DNA from: Anaerococcus sp. Marseille-P3625
GTDB lineage: Bacteria; Bacillota; Clostridia; Tissierellales; Peptoniphilaceae
DNA: 64,000 nt
Assembly (NCBI RefSeq): GCF_900232825.1
Contig: NZ_OCTP01000010.1
Location: 62,001 to 126,000 of the forward strand
Direction: 5' to 3'
The translations under genes and the position numbers were made by a program. A model generated the notes under the pieces. The model worked only from the letters and a program-made list of their open reading frames with translations. It was not told the DNA's origin and ran no database searches. Of this stretch, positions 54,193 to 64,000 are shown one piece after another (positions within the stretch are counted from its first letter, which is position 1; every line of letters begins with the position of its first letter).

Positions 54193-57100
54193 ATGCCAAG
54201 ATATGATATAGTAGATTTAAGCAGAACAATCTATCTTGCAAAAGAAGAATTTAAGAAAGATATAAAAAAATATGAGGAATATTTAAAGGTATCAGGCAAT
54301 AACTATAAGTATCCATATATGCATCAAATATCTATATACAATATGGATCCAAAAGCAACAGCCTGTGCAGAATTTGATTATTGGAAAAGTATAGGTAGAA
54401 GCGTTAAAAGAGGCGAAAAAGGAATACCACTTTTAGATATAGATAGTAGAAGGATAAAATATATATTCGACATAAGGCAAACGGTAAGTATTAATCATAA
54501 TATTTCTGAGGTAAAGTTATGGAAATATGATACCAAAAAGCATTTAAACTTACTAGATGAAATGATAGATAAGTTTAAAGAAAAAGATAGTAAGCTTCTA
54601 TTAAGCCAAGAAGATAAAATTGCTGCCTTAGTAGAAAGTAATGTTAGAGGAAAATTCAATAAAATTTTAGAAAGTCTATCTGATGAAAGTTTAAAAAGCA
54701 TTCAAAAGGTAGACCTTTTTAATTTGTTAAAAGAATCCGTAAAAATTTCCATAAGCGAGAGAATGGAGGTCTCATATCAGCTAAAAGAAGAAAACTTATC
54801 TTTACTGTCTAAAATATCAAGTTCGGACATAGACAAAGTATTAAGTATAAGTGCTAATATAAGTAAAAATATCTTACTTGATTTGGGAAGTGAAATAAAA
54901 AGATTAGAAATTTTAGAGAAAATTCAAGAAAGAAAAGATTTGGAGCAGACAAAAGAGCTTAAGGAGCGTTATAATAAATTAAGTTCTGATATAAACGGTG
55001 AAATAAATTTTAAAGGAGGCTTGGAAGATGAAAGAGAAATTAACATTGGCAGGCAAGGAATACCTCATGGAGGAGGGGATTTACACACCAATCGTCAAGG
55101 AGAATTCCTTCGAGAGACAGGGAGGGACATACAAGATGGAAGAATTGGAGGAAGGCATGGAAGTCCTAATACCCAATATGGCAATTCCCAAGGAAATAGA
55201 TTTAAAGAAACTCAACAGATGGGGAAGGATGAGATTGAACTTTCTCAAGGAGAACAAAGAAGAGGATTATCAGATAATGTATTTGCAAGGGACATTGATG
55301 GATCATCTTCTATCAAAGGAAAAAGAGATAGAGGACTTTATAACGAGGGAAGAAGTCAAAATGATGGAAACTTGGGGTCTGACAGAAGAACTGAAAGAAG
55401 AGGACTATCTGAAATATCTGAGATTGAAGAAGAACATGGATATGACCCTACAAGAAATAGGGGAAAAGGAGATAATCTTAATCTAAAAAATGAGGAAGTA
55501 GAGTCTACTTCCTTTTTTTCTGCTAAAAATCAGGGAGAGCAAATATCCTTCTCAAATCCAATAAGTCAAAGAGAAATAGATACATTTTTAATTCATGGAG
55601 GAAATCATGAAGATGGAAGATTGGCAGTAATAGCAGAATTTTCTAAGGGTAAATCTTTAGAAGAACAGGCAAACTTTTTGAAAGAAATATATAGGGGAGC
55701 CAATGGTCTTGAAATTGAAGGAAGAAAGATATCTGCATGGTTTGGAAAGGAAGGAGCAATTTTTAAAGATGGAGATGAGGCAAGATATAGAGAAGGGCAA
55801 ATAGTTTCTTGGAAACATTTAGCTAATAATATTAATGATTTATTAAATAGAGGAGAATTTGCTAGCAACGTGGAGGTTATAGAAAGTGCCACATATGAAA
55901 GAGAAAAAATAGCAGAAAAATTATTGTATTTAAAGAGAGATCTTTCTGATGAAACTAAGGACAGATATTTAGCGATTCTTAATGATATAAAAGGAAGAGG
56001 CTTCCCAGATGAAAAAGAAAATCTCGGGAAAAAACTTGAAGATAAAAATTTTATAAATAAACTCAGAAAAGAATACGAGGTATTTTTAGAAGAATATAAG
56101 ATTAATCCAGATATTTTAAGATTTCATCATTATAAATTATCTAGAATCTATAATGATATCAATGATTTAGAAATAGAAAGAAAATTATATAGGTCAAATT
56201 TAAAGGATATTGCACCTATTCAGAGTTTTATAACACAAGATGAAATAGATGAAAGCCTAAAAAGAGGAAGCGGGTTTTCTGATGGAAAGAAAAGAATATA
56301 TGAATTTTTTACTGAAAAGCATGATTTAAAAGAACAAGCAGATTTCTTGAAAAATGAATATGGCGTAGGTGGAAGTTCTCATGCACTATCTGCTGCAAGA
56401 GAAAGTGGTGAGTGGCACGATGCGAAGGGAATAAAATATAATAAAGGTAATGCAAAAGAAATACTACTATCTTGGTCTAATGTTGCAAGAAGAATTAATG
56501 ACCTTATTAAAAAGAATAGATATATAGATGAAGAAAGTTTTGAAGAAAATAGGGAGAAAAAAACAGATCAGGAAATCAATAAAACAGAAAAAGAAAGCCA
56601 AGAGTATATAAATTATCAAGATGATTTGCCTCCAACTGATAATGATGTATATATAGAAAGAACAAATAATAGTTCTATATATTATTATCAAGGACAGTCT
56701 GTAGCAAGTATAGGTGATGATGGAAAACTTATCATTTATGATGAATTTATACCAAACTTTTTAAAAGAAGAACTATATTCCATAGCCTTTGAAAAACAAT
56801 TAGATATACCCTTAGACCAGTTAGACGATGGAATTATTCTTGAGGGAATATATGACACTTTTTATATTAAAGAAAAGGAAGAAATAGAAGGAAGAGAATA
56901 TTACCTTTTAGAAAGTCAAAGTCGATATGATGATATTCCAAATATTGTAGTTAATTCTAACAAAGAAGTTATAGATGATGATATAGTAAATGGGTTTGAA
57001 GAATTTAAGGAATTTTATCCTAATAAAAATAAAGAGAATATAGGTTTTGATTTAGATAGCCATATAAAAGATGATTATTGGATAATTGAGTTTAATGAGG

Positions 57101-60100
57101 GTTCAAGTCTAATAGAAAAAGATTATGCAGGACAAAGGCTGACTAAAGAACTATTAGATGAAATAAGGGAAATAGATGAAAAAATAAGACTTCATAATAA
57201 GACCTTAGGAGAAGATGAGTATGGTCAGATGACTGATAAGTGGGAGGGGTATTCCAAATTCTATTTTAACCATATAGTAGATGGGAAAATAGTTGATCAC
57301 TATAAGATAGACATAGGTGATGGAAACGAGATCAACCAAAGAGACTTTGAATTTTTTTATGAACAAATAGGAAAAAGTCAGATAGAACTTAATCAAACTA
57401 TAGAAGAAAATAAGATAGATGAAAAAATAATTTCAATAAATGAAATTGAAGATAGAATTTTTGATGTATTAGTTAAGGATAAAGTTTTAGAAAATGAAAT
57501 TATAAAGGCAAGAGAAAACTTAGGAAATAATACCTTAGCAAGTTTTAACTCTGTATTCCAAAGAGAATATGCAAAAATCATGAGAGAAGTTGCCGATAAG
57601 CAGGGAAATCTTCCAGATGATATGAAGTCAATAGATAAGGTTAAAGAATTAGGCATTAGAATAGAACATAGATATAGAGAATATTTAAATAATTCACTTG
57701 AAAACAATATAGAAGATGATAAGGAGATACTCTCTATAAAAGTGGGAGATATAGTTAGAACAGAGGATAATAAATATTTAAAAATAAAAAATATTTCTAG
57801 TGGATATGATAATAACCATAATCAAATAACATATTATTCATATGATGCCTATTTTGATAAGGACTTAAAACTATTCTCACATTCCTTTAAAGAAAGCGAT
57901 TTAAAAGCTTTAGAAGTATTAAGAAATGAAGTAGAAGAAAAATTAACAAAAGAGATTGTAGAAGATAAAATAGCAGTAAAAGTAGGATTTTATTATGCTT
58001 TAGTAGATAAAGAGAAAACAAAGGATATAGAACTAGAAGAAACAGGAATTAGAGTTTATCCAAGAAAGGAAAACTCACAAGGAAAGATCTATACTTTATA
58101 TAAAGGGAAATCTTTTGAAGATAGCAGAAAAATAGACAGTTTGTTTGATGAAATTACTGTCAAAATGAAAGAAGTAAACCTTACAAATTTAAATGATGTA
58201 TTAGAATTGGAAAGAGAAGGATTATTTGAAATTGCTGATGATAAAGTTACAAAATTTGAGAAAGGCTATGATATAGATGTTCAAAGTTTTAATCAGCAAT
58301 TTCCGGATTATTATAATGATATATATGTTTTTAATAAAAATCTTGAAATCAGTGGTGCATATCAAAATTTAGCACATATAAATGAAGAAAATAAAATTAC
58401 TTTTAATATAAATTTATCGCAAGAAGAAAAATCAAAAATTGAAGAAATAAGAGATAAAAAAGAAGTTCTTTCCAAGTTAATAGATAAGGATATCAAAGAA
58501 AAAAGAGAATACTATTTTGATCCTCAAAATGAAGAATACTTACTACTATCAAAGAAAATAGAAGAAGGACTATTAAAAATCCCAGATAGTATTAAGGAGA
58601 CAATCGATGGAAAAGAAGGCTTTGATGTAGAGCTAATCTTAGATATAAAAGAAAAAACTCTAAGACAAAATTTACGATACAATGGATATATTTTAAATTC
58701 TAATCAAGCTATAAAATATAAAAGTTATAAGGACATATTAAGTAACTTACCTTATTTACTTGATGACAAACATAGAAAAGTGCTTTTAAATGGATATTTA
58801 AATCAGCAAATAGAAAATGATAGAACAAGGCAAGAAGAAAATCCATTTAAAGAAGGTATGAGTATTAGATACAAAGGAAAAGAATACACTATAACCGCCA
58901 TTAACGATGCTACAAGTCCTAAAACTATAGAATTAGAAGATAGCACAGGACTAATGAATGGTTTTATTACCGGAAGCGAAATAATTCTTTTTAATGACTA
59001 CAAAGATCTTGATTTGGAAGTTATAAAAAAAGAGGAATTAATTCCGTTAGAAATAGAAGATTATAGTCTTTTAGGATTACCAGTTCAATTTAGAAATAAG
59101 GAATATTTAATTAAAGAAAATGAATTTAATGAAGCTGGAATGGGTAGATTAGCTTTAAGTACAATAGATAAGAGTGGTATTACTGAAGTAATATATAGTA
59201 GAGAAAGACCTGTTTCTAATATTTTTGTAAGAAAGGAAGATTTAGAAGAATATAAATCTAGTGAAAAAGATATATTAAGTAAAAAACAATCTATCGATAA
59301 AGAGGAATTAGTAGAACAAATTAGCTTTGAGGATATTGACAATAATAACGAAGAAAAAGTTAAAAAAGACAATTCAGGGCTTTTACATAAAAGCCTTGAT
59401 GTAATAAATAATAAATCTTCTCTTGTTGCTGATCAGTTTATAGTAAGAGTTGATAATGAAAAGGAAGAATTTTTAGTATATAGTTCGTCTAATCCAAAAA
59501 ATTATAGGGAATTTACTCTACCTTTTTCTTACCTCAAAGGAATCGACAAAATTGACGGAGATGGTAATTCATTGAAATTAACCACTCATAGAAAAGAAAC
59601 TATTGATAAGAAGTTAGAAGAATATAAGGAATGGAAAGAAAATAATAATTTAATAAGGACTGATAGAGAAAATATAGAAGGGGTTTCTGAAGTTTCTTTA
59701 GAAAACTATAAAATTATTAATGAAGAAGAAAACCTACCACCTTCACAGAGATTAAAAAACAACATTGAAGCTATAAATGTCTTAAAGGCTTTAGAAAAAG
59801 AAAATAGAAGTGCAAGAAAAGATGAACAGGAAATTTTGGCAAAATATATCGGCTGGGGAGGACTTTCTGATGTATTTGATGAAGAAAAGGAAGGTCAATG
59901 GTTTGATGCAAGAAACTTTTTAAAAGAAAATCTAACTGGGGAAGAATATAATAGGGCAAGAGAATCAACCTTAACAGCTTTTTATACGCCGAAAGTAGTT
60001 ATAGACGCTATCTATGAAGGTCTTTCTAATCTTGGCTTTGAAAAAGGAAATATATTAGAACCAAGTGCTGGGACAGGGAGATTTATAGGAAATCTACCTG

Positions 60101-63100
60101 AAGAAATGAAAGAGTCAAACTTTTATGGAGTTGAATTAGATAGCATTAGTGGACAAATTGCCAAAGAACTTTACCCTAATTCCAATATACAAATAAAAGG
60201 ATTTGAAGAAACCAATTTTTCTAATAACCTATTTGATGTAGCCATAGGAAATATTCCTTTTGGAGAATTTAAAGTAGCAGATCGTGAGTATGAAAGAAAT
60301 AACTTTCTAATTCACGATTATTTTTTTGCTAAAACTTTAGATAAGGTTAGGGATGGAGGCATAATTGCTTTTATAACATCTTCAGGAACAATGGATAAAA
60401 AAAGTGAAGATGTTAGAAGATATATATCGGAAAGAGCAGAGTTCTTAGGAGCAATAAGACTACCAAATACTACATTTAAAGGGGTAGCTGGAACAGAAGT
60501 AACTTCAGATATAATCTTTTTAAAAAAGAGAGATAGACTCTTAAAGATAGATGAAGACTGGGTAAAGCTAGATAAAGACGAAAAAGGACTAATATATAAT
60601 AAATACTTTGTAGATAATCCTCAGATGGTAATAGGGACTATGGAAGAAATACCGTCAAGATTTGGGACAAGCCTTGTATGTATTGAAAATAAAGATATTT
60701 CTTTAGAAGAAGGACTAAAAAAAGCCATTAAAAATATCCAAGGTAGGTATGAAGAAGCTCAAATAAATGATGATTTAGGAGAAGAAACAATACCAGCTGA
60801 TGATAGTGTTAAAAACTATTCTTTTGCTTTAGCGGATGATGAAATATATTTTAGAGAAAATTCAATTATGCAAAGAATATCCTTAAACCAAAAGGATAAA
60901 GATAAGGTAAAAGAATATTTAAGATTAAATGAAAGTCTAAGGAAAGTTATAACCTATCAAAAAGAAGACTATTCAGATGAAGAGATAAAAAAAGAACAAG
61001 AAAATCTAAATAAATTCTACGATGATTTCAATAGCAAACATGGAAGACTAAATTCAAAAACCAATAAAAAGTTATTTAGAGAAGATGCCAATTTTTCTTT
61101 AATTTCAACTTTGGAGAAATTAGATAAAGAAGGCAACTTTATAGGAAAATCTGATATCTTTAACAAGAGAACTATAAAAAAAGCTGTAATAATAGATCAT
61201 ACAGATAGGGCAATAGATGCTCTGGTACTCTCTATTAGTCAAAAAGGTAAAATAAATTTTGATTATATGGAAGAATTGACAGGAAAAACAAGAGATAAAT
61301 TAATAGAAGAATTAAAGGGAGAAATATTTTTAAATTTAGATTCCTTTGAACCTAATGATATAAATCCATTTAAGTCTGCTAAGGATCTAGGAGATTTTTC
61401 AAGACCTTACGTAAGTGCTGATGAATACTTGTCAGGAAATATAAGAGATAAAATTGAAGTTGTAGACTCTTATATTAAAAACATCGAAAAAGAGTTAGGA
61501 AAGGAAGACAATCTAGAGGATGGTAAACTCTTAAAAAAAGAATTAGAAGAGTTACATTTTCAAAAAGCAAAGCTAGTGGAAGTAATGCCTAAAGCACTAG
61601 ATGCAAGTGAGATTACAGTTAGAATGGGTGCAACATGGATACCGGAACAAGATTACAAAAAATTTATGTTTGATTTGTTGAAAACACCAGTTTCATCAAG
61701 GTGGAATATAGATATTAAGTATTCTGACTTTACAGGAGAATATAGAGTTGAAGGAAAAAGCTCTGATAGGGACAATGACCTTGCTTCTTTTACCTATGGC
61801 ACAAATAGGGTAAATGCCTACAAATTGATAGAAGATACTTTAAATTTAAGAGATACTAAGGTATTTGACCAAGTAGAAGACAGTGATGGAAAGAAAAAAT
61901 CTGTGCTTAATCAAAAAGAAACAATGCTTGCAAGAAGTAAGCAAGAGATAATAAAAGAAGAATTTAAAAGCTGGATATTTGATGATGTGGAAAGAAGAAA
62001 TAGATTAGTAGAAGATTATAACGAAAGATTCAATTCCATAAGACAAAGGGAATATGATGGATCTAATCTTACTTTTGAAGGAATGAATCCTGAAATAGAA
62101 TTAAGAGCACATCAAAAAGATGCCATAGCAAGAGGTTTGTTTGGTGGAAATACTTTACTTGCCCATGAAGTAGGAGCAGGAAAAACCTTTGAAATGATAG
62201 GTATAGCCATGGAGTCAAAAAGACTTGGTATGAGTAATAAGTCAATGTTTGTTGTTCCTAACCACATTGTAGAGCAATTTGGAAGAGAATTTAATGAACT
62301 TTATCCAGGAGCTAATGTATTATGTGCTACAGAAAAAGATTTTACACCAGATAGACGAAAAAGATTTTGTAGTCGTATTGCTACAGGAAGTTTTGATGCT
62401 GTTATTATAGGACACAGTCAATTTGAAAAAATTCCTATATCAAAAGAAAGACAAGAATATGAATTGCAAGGTCAAATTGATGAAATAATTGACTATATAG
62501 ATGAATATAAAAGAGAAAGGGATCAAAGATTTACTGTAAAGCAATTAGAAAAAACAAAGAAAAAATTAGAGACAAAGTTAGAAAAACTAAATGCTGATTA
62601 TAAGAAAGATGACGTTGTAACCTTTGAGGAACTGGGAGTAGATAAGTTATTTGTAGATGAAGCCCACGCATACAAAAACCTCTATCTATTTTCTAAAATG
62701 AGGAATGTAGCAGGAATTACTTCTACAGATTCACAAAAATCATCAGATATGCTTATGAAATGCCGCTATATGGATGAAATAACTAATAATAAAGGATTAG
62801 TATTTGCCACAGGTACACCAGTAAGCAACAGTATGGCTGAACTTTATACCATGCAGAGATATTTACAGTATGATGAATTAAAAAAGATGAAATTGCAACA
62901 TTTCGATTCTTGGGCATCTACCTTTGGAGAAACAATAACGGCAATAGAATTAAATCCTGAGGGTAATGGTTATAGGAGCAAAACCAGATTTGCAAAATTT
63001 TATAATCTTCCTGAACTTATGAATACTGTAAAAGGATTTATGGATATTAAAACAGCTGATGTTTTAAATCTTCCTACACCAATTGCCCATTATGAAACTA

Positions 63101-64000
63101 TAAAAACAAAGCCTACCGAAGAACAAAAAGAAATTCTTGAAACTTTTTCCGAGAGAGCAGATAAGGTTCGTGATAAGCAGGTAGATTCAAGTGTTGATAA
63201 TATGCTATTAATAACAAATGATGGGAAGAAGATGGCATTAGATCAAAGATTAATCAATCCTTTACTTCCTGATGATCCTAATAGTAAGGTGAATGCCTGT
63301 GTAAGCAATGTATTTAGCATTTTGGATAAATATAAAGATAAAAAATCTGCTCAATTAATATTTTGTGATATGTCTACACCAAGTAGTGATTTTAATATCT
63401 ATGATGATATTAAAACAAAACTTATAGATATGGGAGTACCTGAAAATGAAATAGAATTTATTCATAAGGCAAAAAACAATATGGAAAAAGACGCTATCTT
63501 TGATAAGGTAAGAAAGGGAGAAATAAGAGTCTTACTTGGTTCAACACAGAAAATGGGAGCAGGTACTAATGCCCAAGACAAGCTAATTGCAATCCACGAT
63601 CTTGATATACCATGGAGACCTGCTGATCTTTCTCAAAGGGCAGGCAGGATTGTGAGGCAGGGAAATGAGAATAAGGAAGTCCATATATTTAGATATGTAA
63701 CAGAAAATACTTTTGATGCCTACCTATTCCAAACCTTAGAGAATAAACAAAAATATATTTCCCAAATTATGACGTCAAAGACTCCTGTAAGAGTTGCAGA
63801 AGATGTAGACGAAGCCACATTAAACTATGCCGAAATCAAAGCTCTTGCAACAGGAAATCCATTAATAAAGGAGAAGATGGACCTTGATGTTGAAGTTTCT
63901 AAACTTAAAATGCTAGAGTCCAATTTTAAATCAAATCTTTACAAGCTGGAAGATAAAGTAGTTAAATTTTATCCAAAGGAAATAGAAAGATTAAAAGAAA
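54193..64000 (+). CDS. Giant ArdC-like/N6-methylase/SNF2-type helicase protein (partial at 3' end)
   Basis: One frame is open from ATG 54193 (RBS AGGAGGG) to the window end, over 3,260 codons. Order: ArdC-like N-terminal domain (about 1-100, [11 protein letters not shown] and [10 protein letters not shown]), helical region, Gly/Arg-rich disordered stretch (about 274-430, overprinted by the TnpV-like gene), two copies of a FLK..YG..GxxHAL-like module (about 457-560 and 680-783), long spacer, N6-methylase motifs EPSAGTGRF (about 1956) and GNIPFG (about 2019), then helicase motifs HEVGAGKT (2658), VDEAHAYKN (2821), ATGTPVSNS and [10 protein letters not shown] (3148). Typical of element helicase/methylase giants; likely acts on element DNA and counters restriction. 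Confidence 0.9.
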   Translation, partial: MPRYDIVDLSRTIYLAKEEFKKDIKKYEEYLKVSGNNYKYPYMHQISIYNMDPKATACAEFDYWKSIGRSVKRGEKGIPLLDIDSRRIKYIFDIRQTVSINHNISEVKLWKYDTKKHLNLLDEMIDKFKEKDSKLLLSQEDKIAALVESNVRGKFNKILESLSDESLKSIQKVDLFNLLKESVKISISERMEVSYQLKEENLSLLSKISSSDIDKVLSISANISKNILLDLGSEIKRLEILEKIQERKDLEQTKELKERYNKLSSDINGEINFKGGLEDEREINIGRQGIPHGGGDLHTNRQGEFLRETGRDIQDGRIGGRHGSPNTQYGNSQGNRFKETQQMGKDEIELSQGEQRRGLSDNVFARDIDGSSSIKGKRDRGLYNEGRSQNDGNLGSDRRTERRGLSEISEIEEEHGYDPTRNRGKGDNLNLKNEEVESTSFFSAKNQGEQISFSNPISQREIDTFLIHGGNHEDGRLAVIAEFSKGKSLEEQANFLKEIYRGANGLEIEGRKISAWFGKEGAIFKDGDEARYREGQIVSWKHLANNINDLLNRGEFASNVEVIESATYEREKIAEKLLYLKRDLSDETKDRYLAILNDIKGRGFPDEKENLGKKLEDKNFINKLRKEYEVFLEEYKINPDILRFHHYKLSRIYNDINDLEIERKLYRSNLKDIAPIQSFITQDEIDESLKRGSGFSDGKKRIYEFFTEKHDLKEQADFLKNEYGVGGSSHALSAARESGEWHDAKGIKYNKGNAKEILLSWSNVARRINDLIKKNRYIDEESFEENREKKTDQEINKTEKESQEYINYQDDLPPTDNDVYIERTNNSSIYYYQGQSVASIGDDGKLIIYDEFIPNFLKEELYSIAFEKQLDIPLDQLDDGIILEGIYDTFYIKEKEEIEGREYYLLESQSRYDDIPNIVVNSNKEVIDDDIVNGFEEFKEFYPNKNKENIGFDLDSHIKDDYWIIEFNEGSSLIEKDYAGQRLTKELLDEIREIDEKIRLHNKTLGEDEYGQMTDKWEGYSKFYFNHIVDGKIVDHYKIDIGDGNEINQRDFEFFYEQIGKSQIELNQTIEENKIDEKIISINEIEDRIFDVLVKDKVLENEIIKARENLGNNTLASFNSVFQREYAKIMREVADKQGNLPDDMKSIDKVKELGIRIEHRYREYLNNSLENNIEDDKEILSIKVGDIVRTEDNKYLKIKNISSGYDNNHNQITYYSYDAYFDKDLKLFSHSFKESDLKALEVLRNEVEEKLTKEIVEDKIAVKVGFYYALVDKEKTKDIELEETGIRVYPRKENSQGKIYTLYKGKSFEDSRKIDSLFDEITVKMKEVNLTNLNDVLELEREGLFEIADDKVTKFEKGYDIDVQSFNQQFPDYYNDIYVFNKNLEISGAYQNLAHINEENKITFNINLSQEEKSKIEEIRDKKEVLSKLIDKDIKEKREYYFDPQNEEYLLLSKKIEEGLLKIPDSIKETIDGKEGFDVELILDIKEKTLRQNLRYNGYILNSNQAIKYKSYKDILSNLPYLLDDKHRKVLLNGYLNQQIENDRTRQEENPFKEGMSIRYKGKEYTITAINDATSPKTIELEDSTGLMNGFITGSEIILFNDYKDLDLEVIKKEELIPLEIEDYSLLGLPVQFRNKEYLIKENEFNEAGMGRLALSTIDKSGITEVIYSRERPVSNIFVRKEDLEEYKSSEKDILSKKQSIDKEELVEQISFEDIDNNNEEKVKKDNSGLLHKSLDVINNKSSLVADQFIVRVDNEKEEFLVYSSSNPKNYREFTLPFSYLKGIDKIDGDGNSLKLTTHRKETIDKKLEEYKEWKENNNLIRTDRENIEGVSEVSLENYKIINEEENLPPSQRLKNNIEAINVLKALEKENRSARKDEQEILAKYIGWGGLSDVFDEEKEGQWFDARNFLKENLTGEEYNRARESTLTAFYTPKVVIDAIYEGLSNLGFEKGNILEPSAGTGRFIGNLPEEMKESNFYGVELDSISGQIAKELYPNSNIQIKGFEETNFSNNLFDVAIGNIPFGEFKVADREYERNNFLIHDYFFAKTLDKVRDGGIIAFITSSGTMDKKSEDVRRYISERAEFLGAIRLPNTTFKGVAGTEVTSDIIFLKKRDRLLKIDEDWVKLDKDEKGLIYNKYFVDNPQMVIGTMEEIPSRFGTSLVCIENKDISLEEGLKKAIKNIQGRYEEAQINDDLGEETIPADDSVKNYSFALADDEIYFRENSIMQRISLNQKDKDKVKEYLRLNESLRKVITYQKEDYSDEEIKKEQENLNKFYDDFNSKHGRLNSKTNKKLFREDANFSLISTLEKLDKEGNFIGKSDIFNKRTIKKAVIIDHTDRAIDALVLSISQKGKINFDYMEELTGKTRDKLIEELKGEIFLNLDSFEPNDINPFKSAKDLGDFSRPYVSADEYLSGNIRDKIEVVDSYIKNIEKELGKEDNLEDGKLLKKELEELHFQKAKLVEVMPKALDASEITVRMGATWIPEQDYKKFMFDLLKTPVSSRWNIDIKYSDFTGEYRVEGKSSDRDNDLASFTYGTNRVNAYKLIEDTLNLRDTKVFDQVEDSDGKKKSVLNQKETMLARSKQEIIKEEFKSWIFDDVERRNRLVEDYNERFNSIRQREYDGSNLTFEGMNPEIELRAHQKDAIARGLFGGNTLLAHEVGAGKTFEMIGIAMESKRLGMSNKSMFVVPNHIVEQFGREFNELYPGANVLCATEKDFTPDRRKRFCSRIATGSFDAVIIGHSQFEKIPISKERQEYELQGQIDEIIDYIDEYKRERDQRFTVKQLEKTKKKLETKLEKLNADYKKDDVVTFEELGVDKLFVDEAHAYKNLYLFSKMRNVAGITSTDSQKSSDMLMKCRYMDEITNNKGLVFATGTPVSNSMAELYTMQRYLQYDELKKMKLQHFDSWASTFGETITAIELNPEGNGYRSKTRFAKFYNLPELMNTVKGFMDIKTADVLNLPTPIAHYETIKTKPTEEQKEILETFSERADKVRDKQVDSSVDNMLLITNDGKKMALDQRLINPLLPDDPNSKVNACVSNVFSILDKYKDKKSAQLIFCDMSTPSSDFNIYDDIKTKLIDMGVPENEIEFIHKAKNNMEKDAIFDKVRKGEIRVLLGSTQKMGAGTNAQDKLIAIHDLDIPWRPADLSQRAGRIVRQGNENKEVHIFRYVTENTFDAYLFQTLENKQKYISQIMTSKTPVRVAEDVDEATLNYAEIKALATGNPLIKEKMDLDVEVSKLKMLESNFKSNLYKLEDKVVKFYPKEIERLKE
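55028..55486 (+). CDS. TnpV-like protein encoded inside the giant gene in another frame
   Basis: Frame two holds a 152-codon gene from ATG 55028 to 55486. AAAGGAGG (55012-55019) stands 8 bases before the ATG. The product resembles transposon-encoded Tnp[13 protein letters not shown] and GGTYKMEEL at the N-terminus, then [17 protein letters not shown] (about 62-78), a middle [34 protein letters not shown], and [11 protein letters not shown] at the end, as in Tn4451-type TnpV. The giant gene reads through the same bases as Gly/Arg/Asp-rich disorder. Role of TnpV is unclear (Xis-like has been suggested). The domain match is from memory. Confidence 0.65.
   Translation: MKEKLTLAGKEYLMEEGIYTPIVKENSFERQGGTYKMEELEEGMEVLIPNMAIPKEIDLKKLNRWGRMRLNFLKENKEEDYQIMYLQGTLMDHLLSKEKEIEDFITREEVKMMETWGLTEELKEEDYLKYLRLKKNMDMTLQEIGEKEIILI

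Larger units (their letters stand above)
30000..64000 (+). mobile_element. Integrative conjugative element, left part (continues past window)
   Basis: From about 30,000 the gene content changes to a Firmicute conjugative backbone with type IV secretion parts (VirD4, VirB6-like, PrgI, VirB4, C40 peptidase), replication helpers (RepA_N, DnaC-like, SSB-like, topoisomerase III) and a methylase/helicase giant, in the order seen in Tn1549-like and related elements. All genes are on the plus strand. The left edge is inferred from the ABC gene break; no tRNA or direct repeat could be matched because the right end is not in the window. Relaxase and integrase are not seen. At least 34 kb. Confidence 0.85.

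Overview
The window is AT-rich, Gram-positive DNA. Its gene content and order (plsX-acpP-rnc-Elp3-like radical SAM-smc, then def-fmt-rsmB-rlmN-PP2C-PASTA kinase-rsgA-rpe, then murB-rapZ-phosphatase-whiA-dnaE-pfkA-pyk-rlmD) point to an anaerobic Firmicute. The protein flavour fits Peptoniphilaceae, for example Anaerococcus; this genus-level guess is inference. The window splits into two parts: chromosome from 1 to about 30,000, and an integrative conjugative element (ICE) from about 30,000 to beyond 64,000.

Chromosome. 1-883 is the 3' part of ackA. A consensus promoter then drives rpmF. 1180-15643 is one tightly packed run, mostly overlapping or near-abutting genes, covering phospholipid/acyl carrier synthesis, RNA processing, chromosome condensation (smc, which seems to start with a non-canonical AUU codon), protein N-terminal formylation/deformylation, ribosome methylation and maturation, a Stp/PrkC-type phosphatase-kinase pair and rpe. 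rpmB lies convergent at 15753-15941. A second run, 16205-27052, holds murB to rlmD, with cell-wall, division and glycolysis genes mixed with the replicative polymerase. 27116-28123 is an unknown gene split by one in-frame stop. 28269-29782 is a two-component system, followed by three phased TGTAAG repeats and the first ~43 codons of an MacB-like ABC ATPase that is cut inside its P-loop. This cut is the apparent left edge of foreign DNA.

Conjugative element. The backbone reads repA_N, DnaC-like ATPase, PcfB-like accessory, VirD4 coupling protein, SSB-like protein, Maff2 membrane peptide, VirB6-like, PrgI, VirB4, C40 peptidase of the CD1108 type, DUF4315, a surface protein with leucine-rich and coiled-coil regions, a DUF4366-like membrane protein, topoisomerase III and a methylase/helicase giant (over 3,260 codons, open at the window end). 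No relaxase or integrase is visible; they probably lie to the right. Cargo sits at module joints: a group II intron with LtrA-type protein splits the Maff2 gene, a solitary DNA methyltransferase follows virB4, and a broken HigB-like toxin lies before virD4.

The most interesting content is RNA-centred defence or maintenance. (1) 35183-36195 holds an Abi_2/AbiF HEPN protein preceded by a perfect 17-bp-spaced promoter and a short structured RNA. (2) 53272-53998 holds a complete type III toxin-antitoxin locus: consensus promoter, two repeats of about 40 nt, an intrinsic terminator and a ToxN/AbiQ-like RNase. (3) Inside the giant gene, a TnpV-like protein of 152 codons is encoded in another frame behind a strong Shine-Dalgarno, so the two genes appear overprinted. 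Terminator-like hairpins also stand directly before the ribosome-binding sites of several ICE genes.
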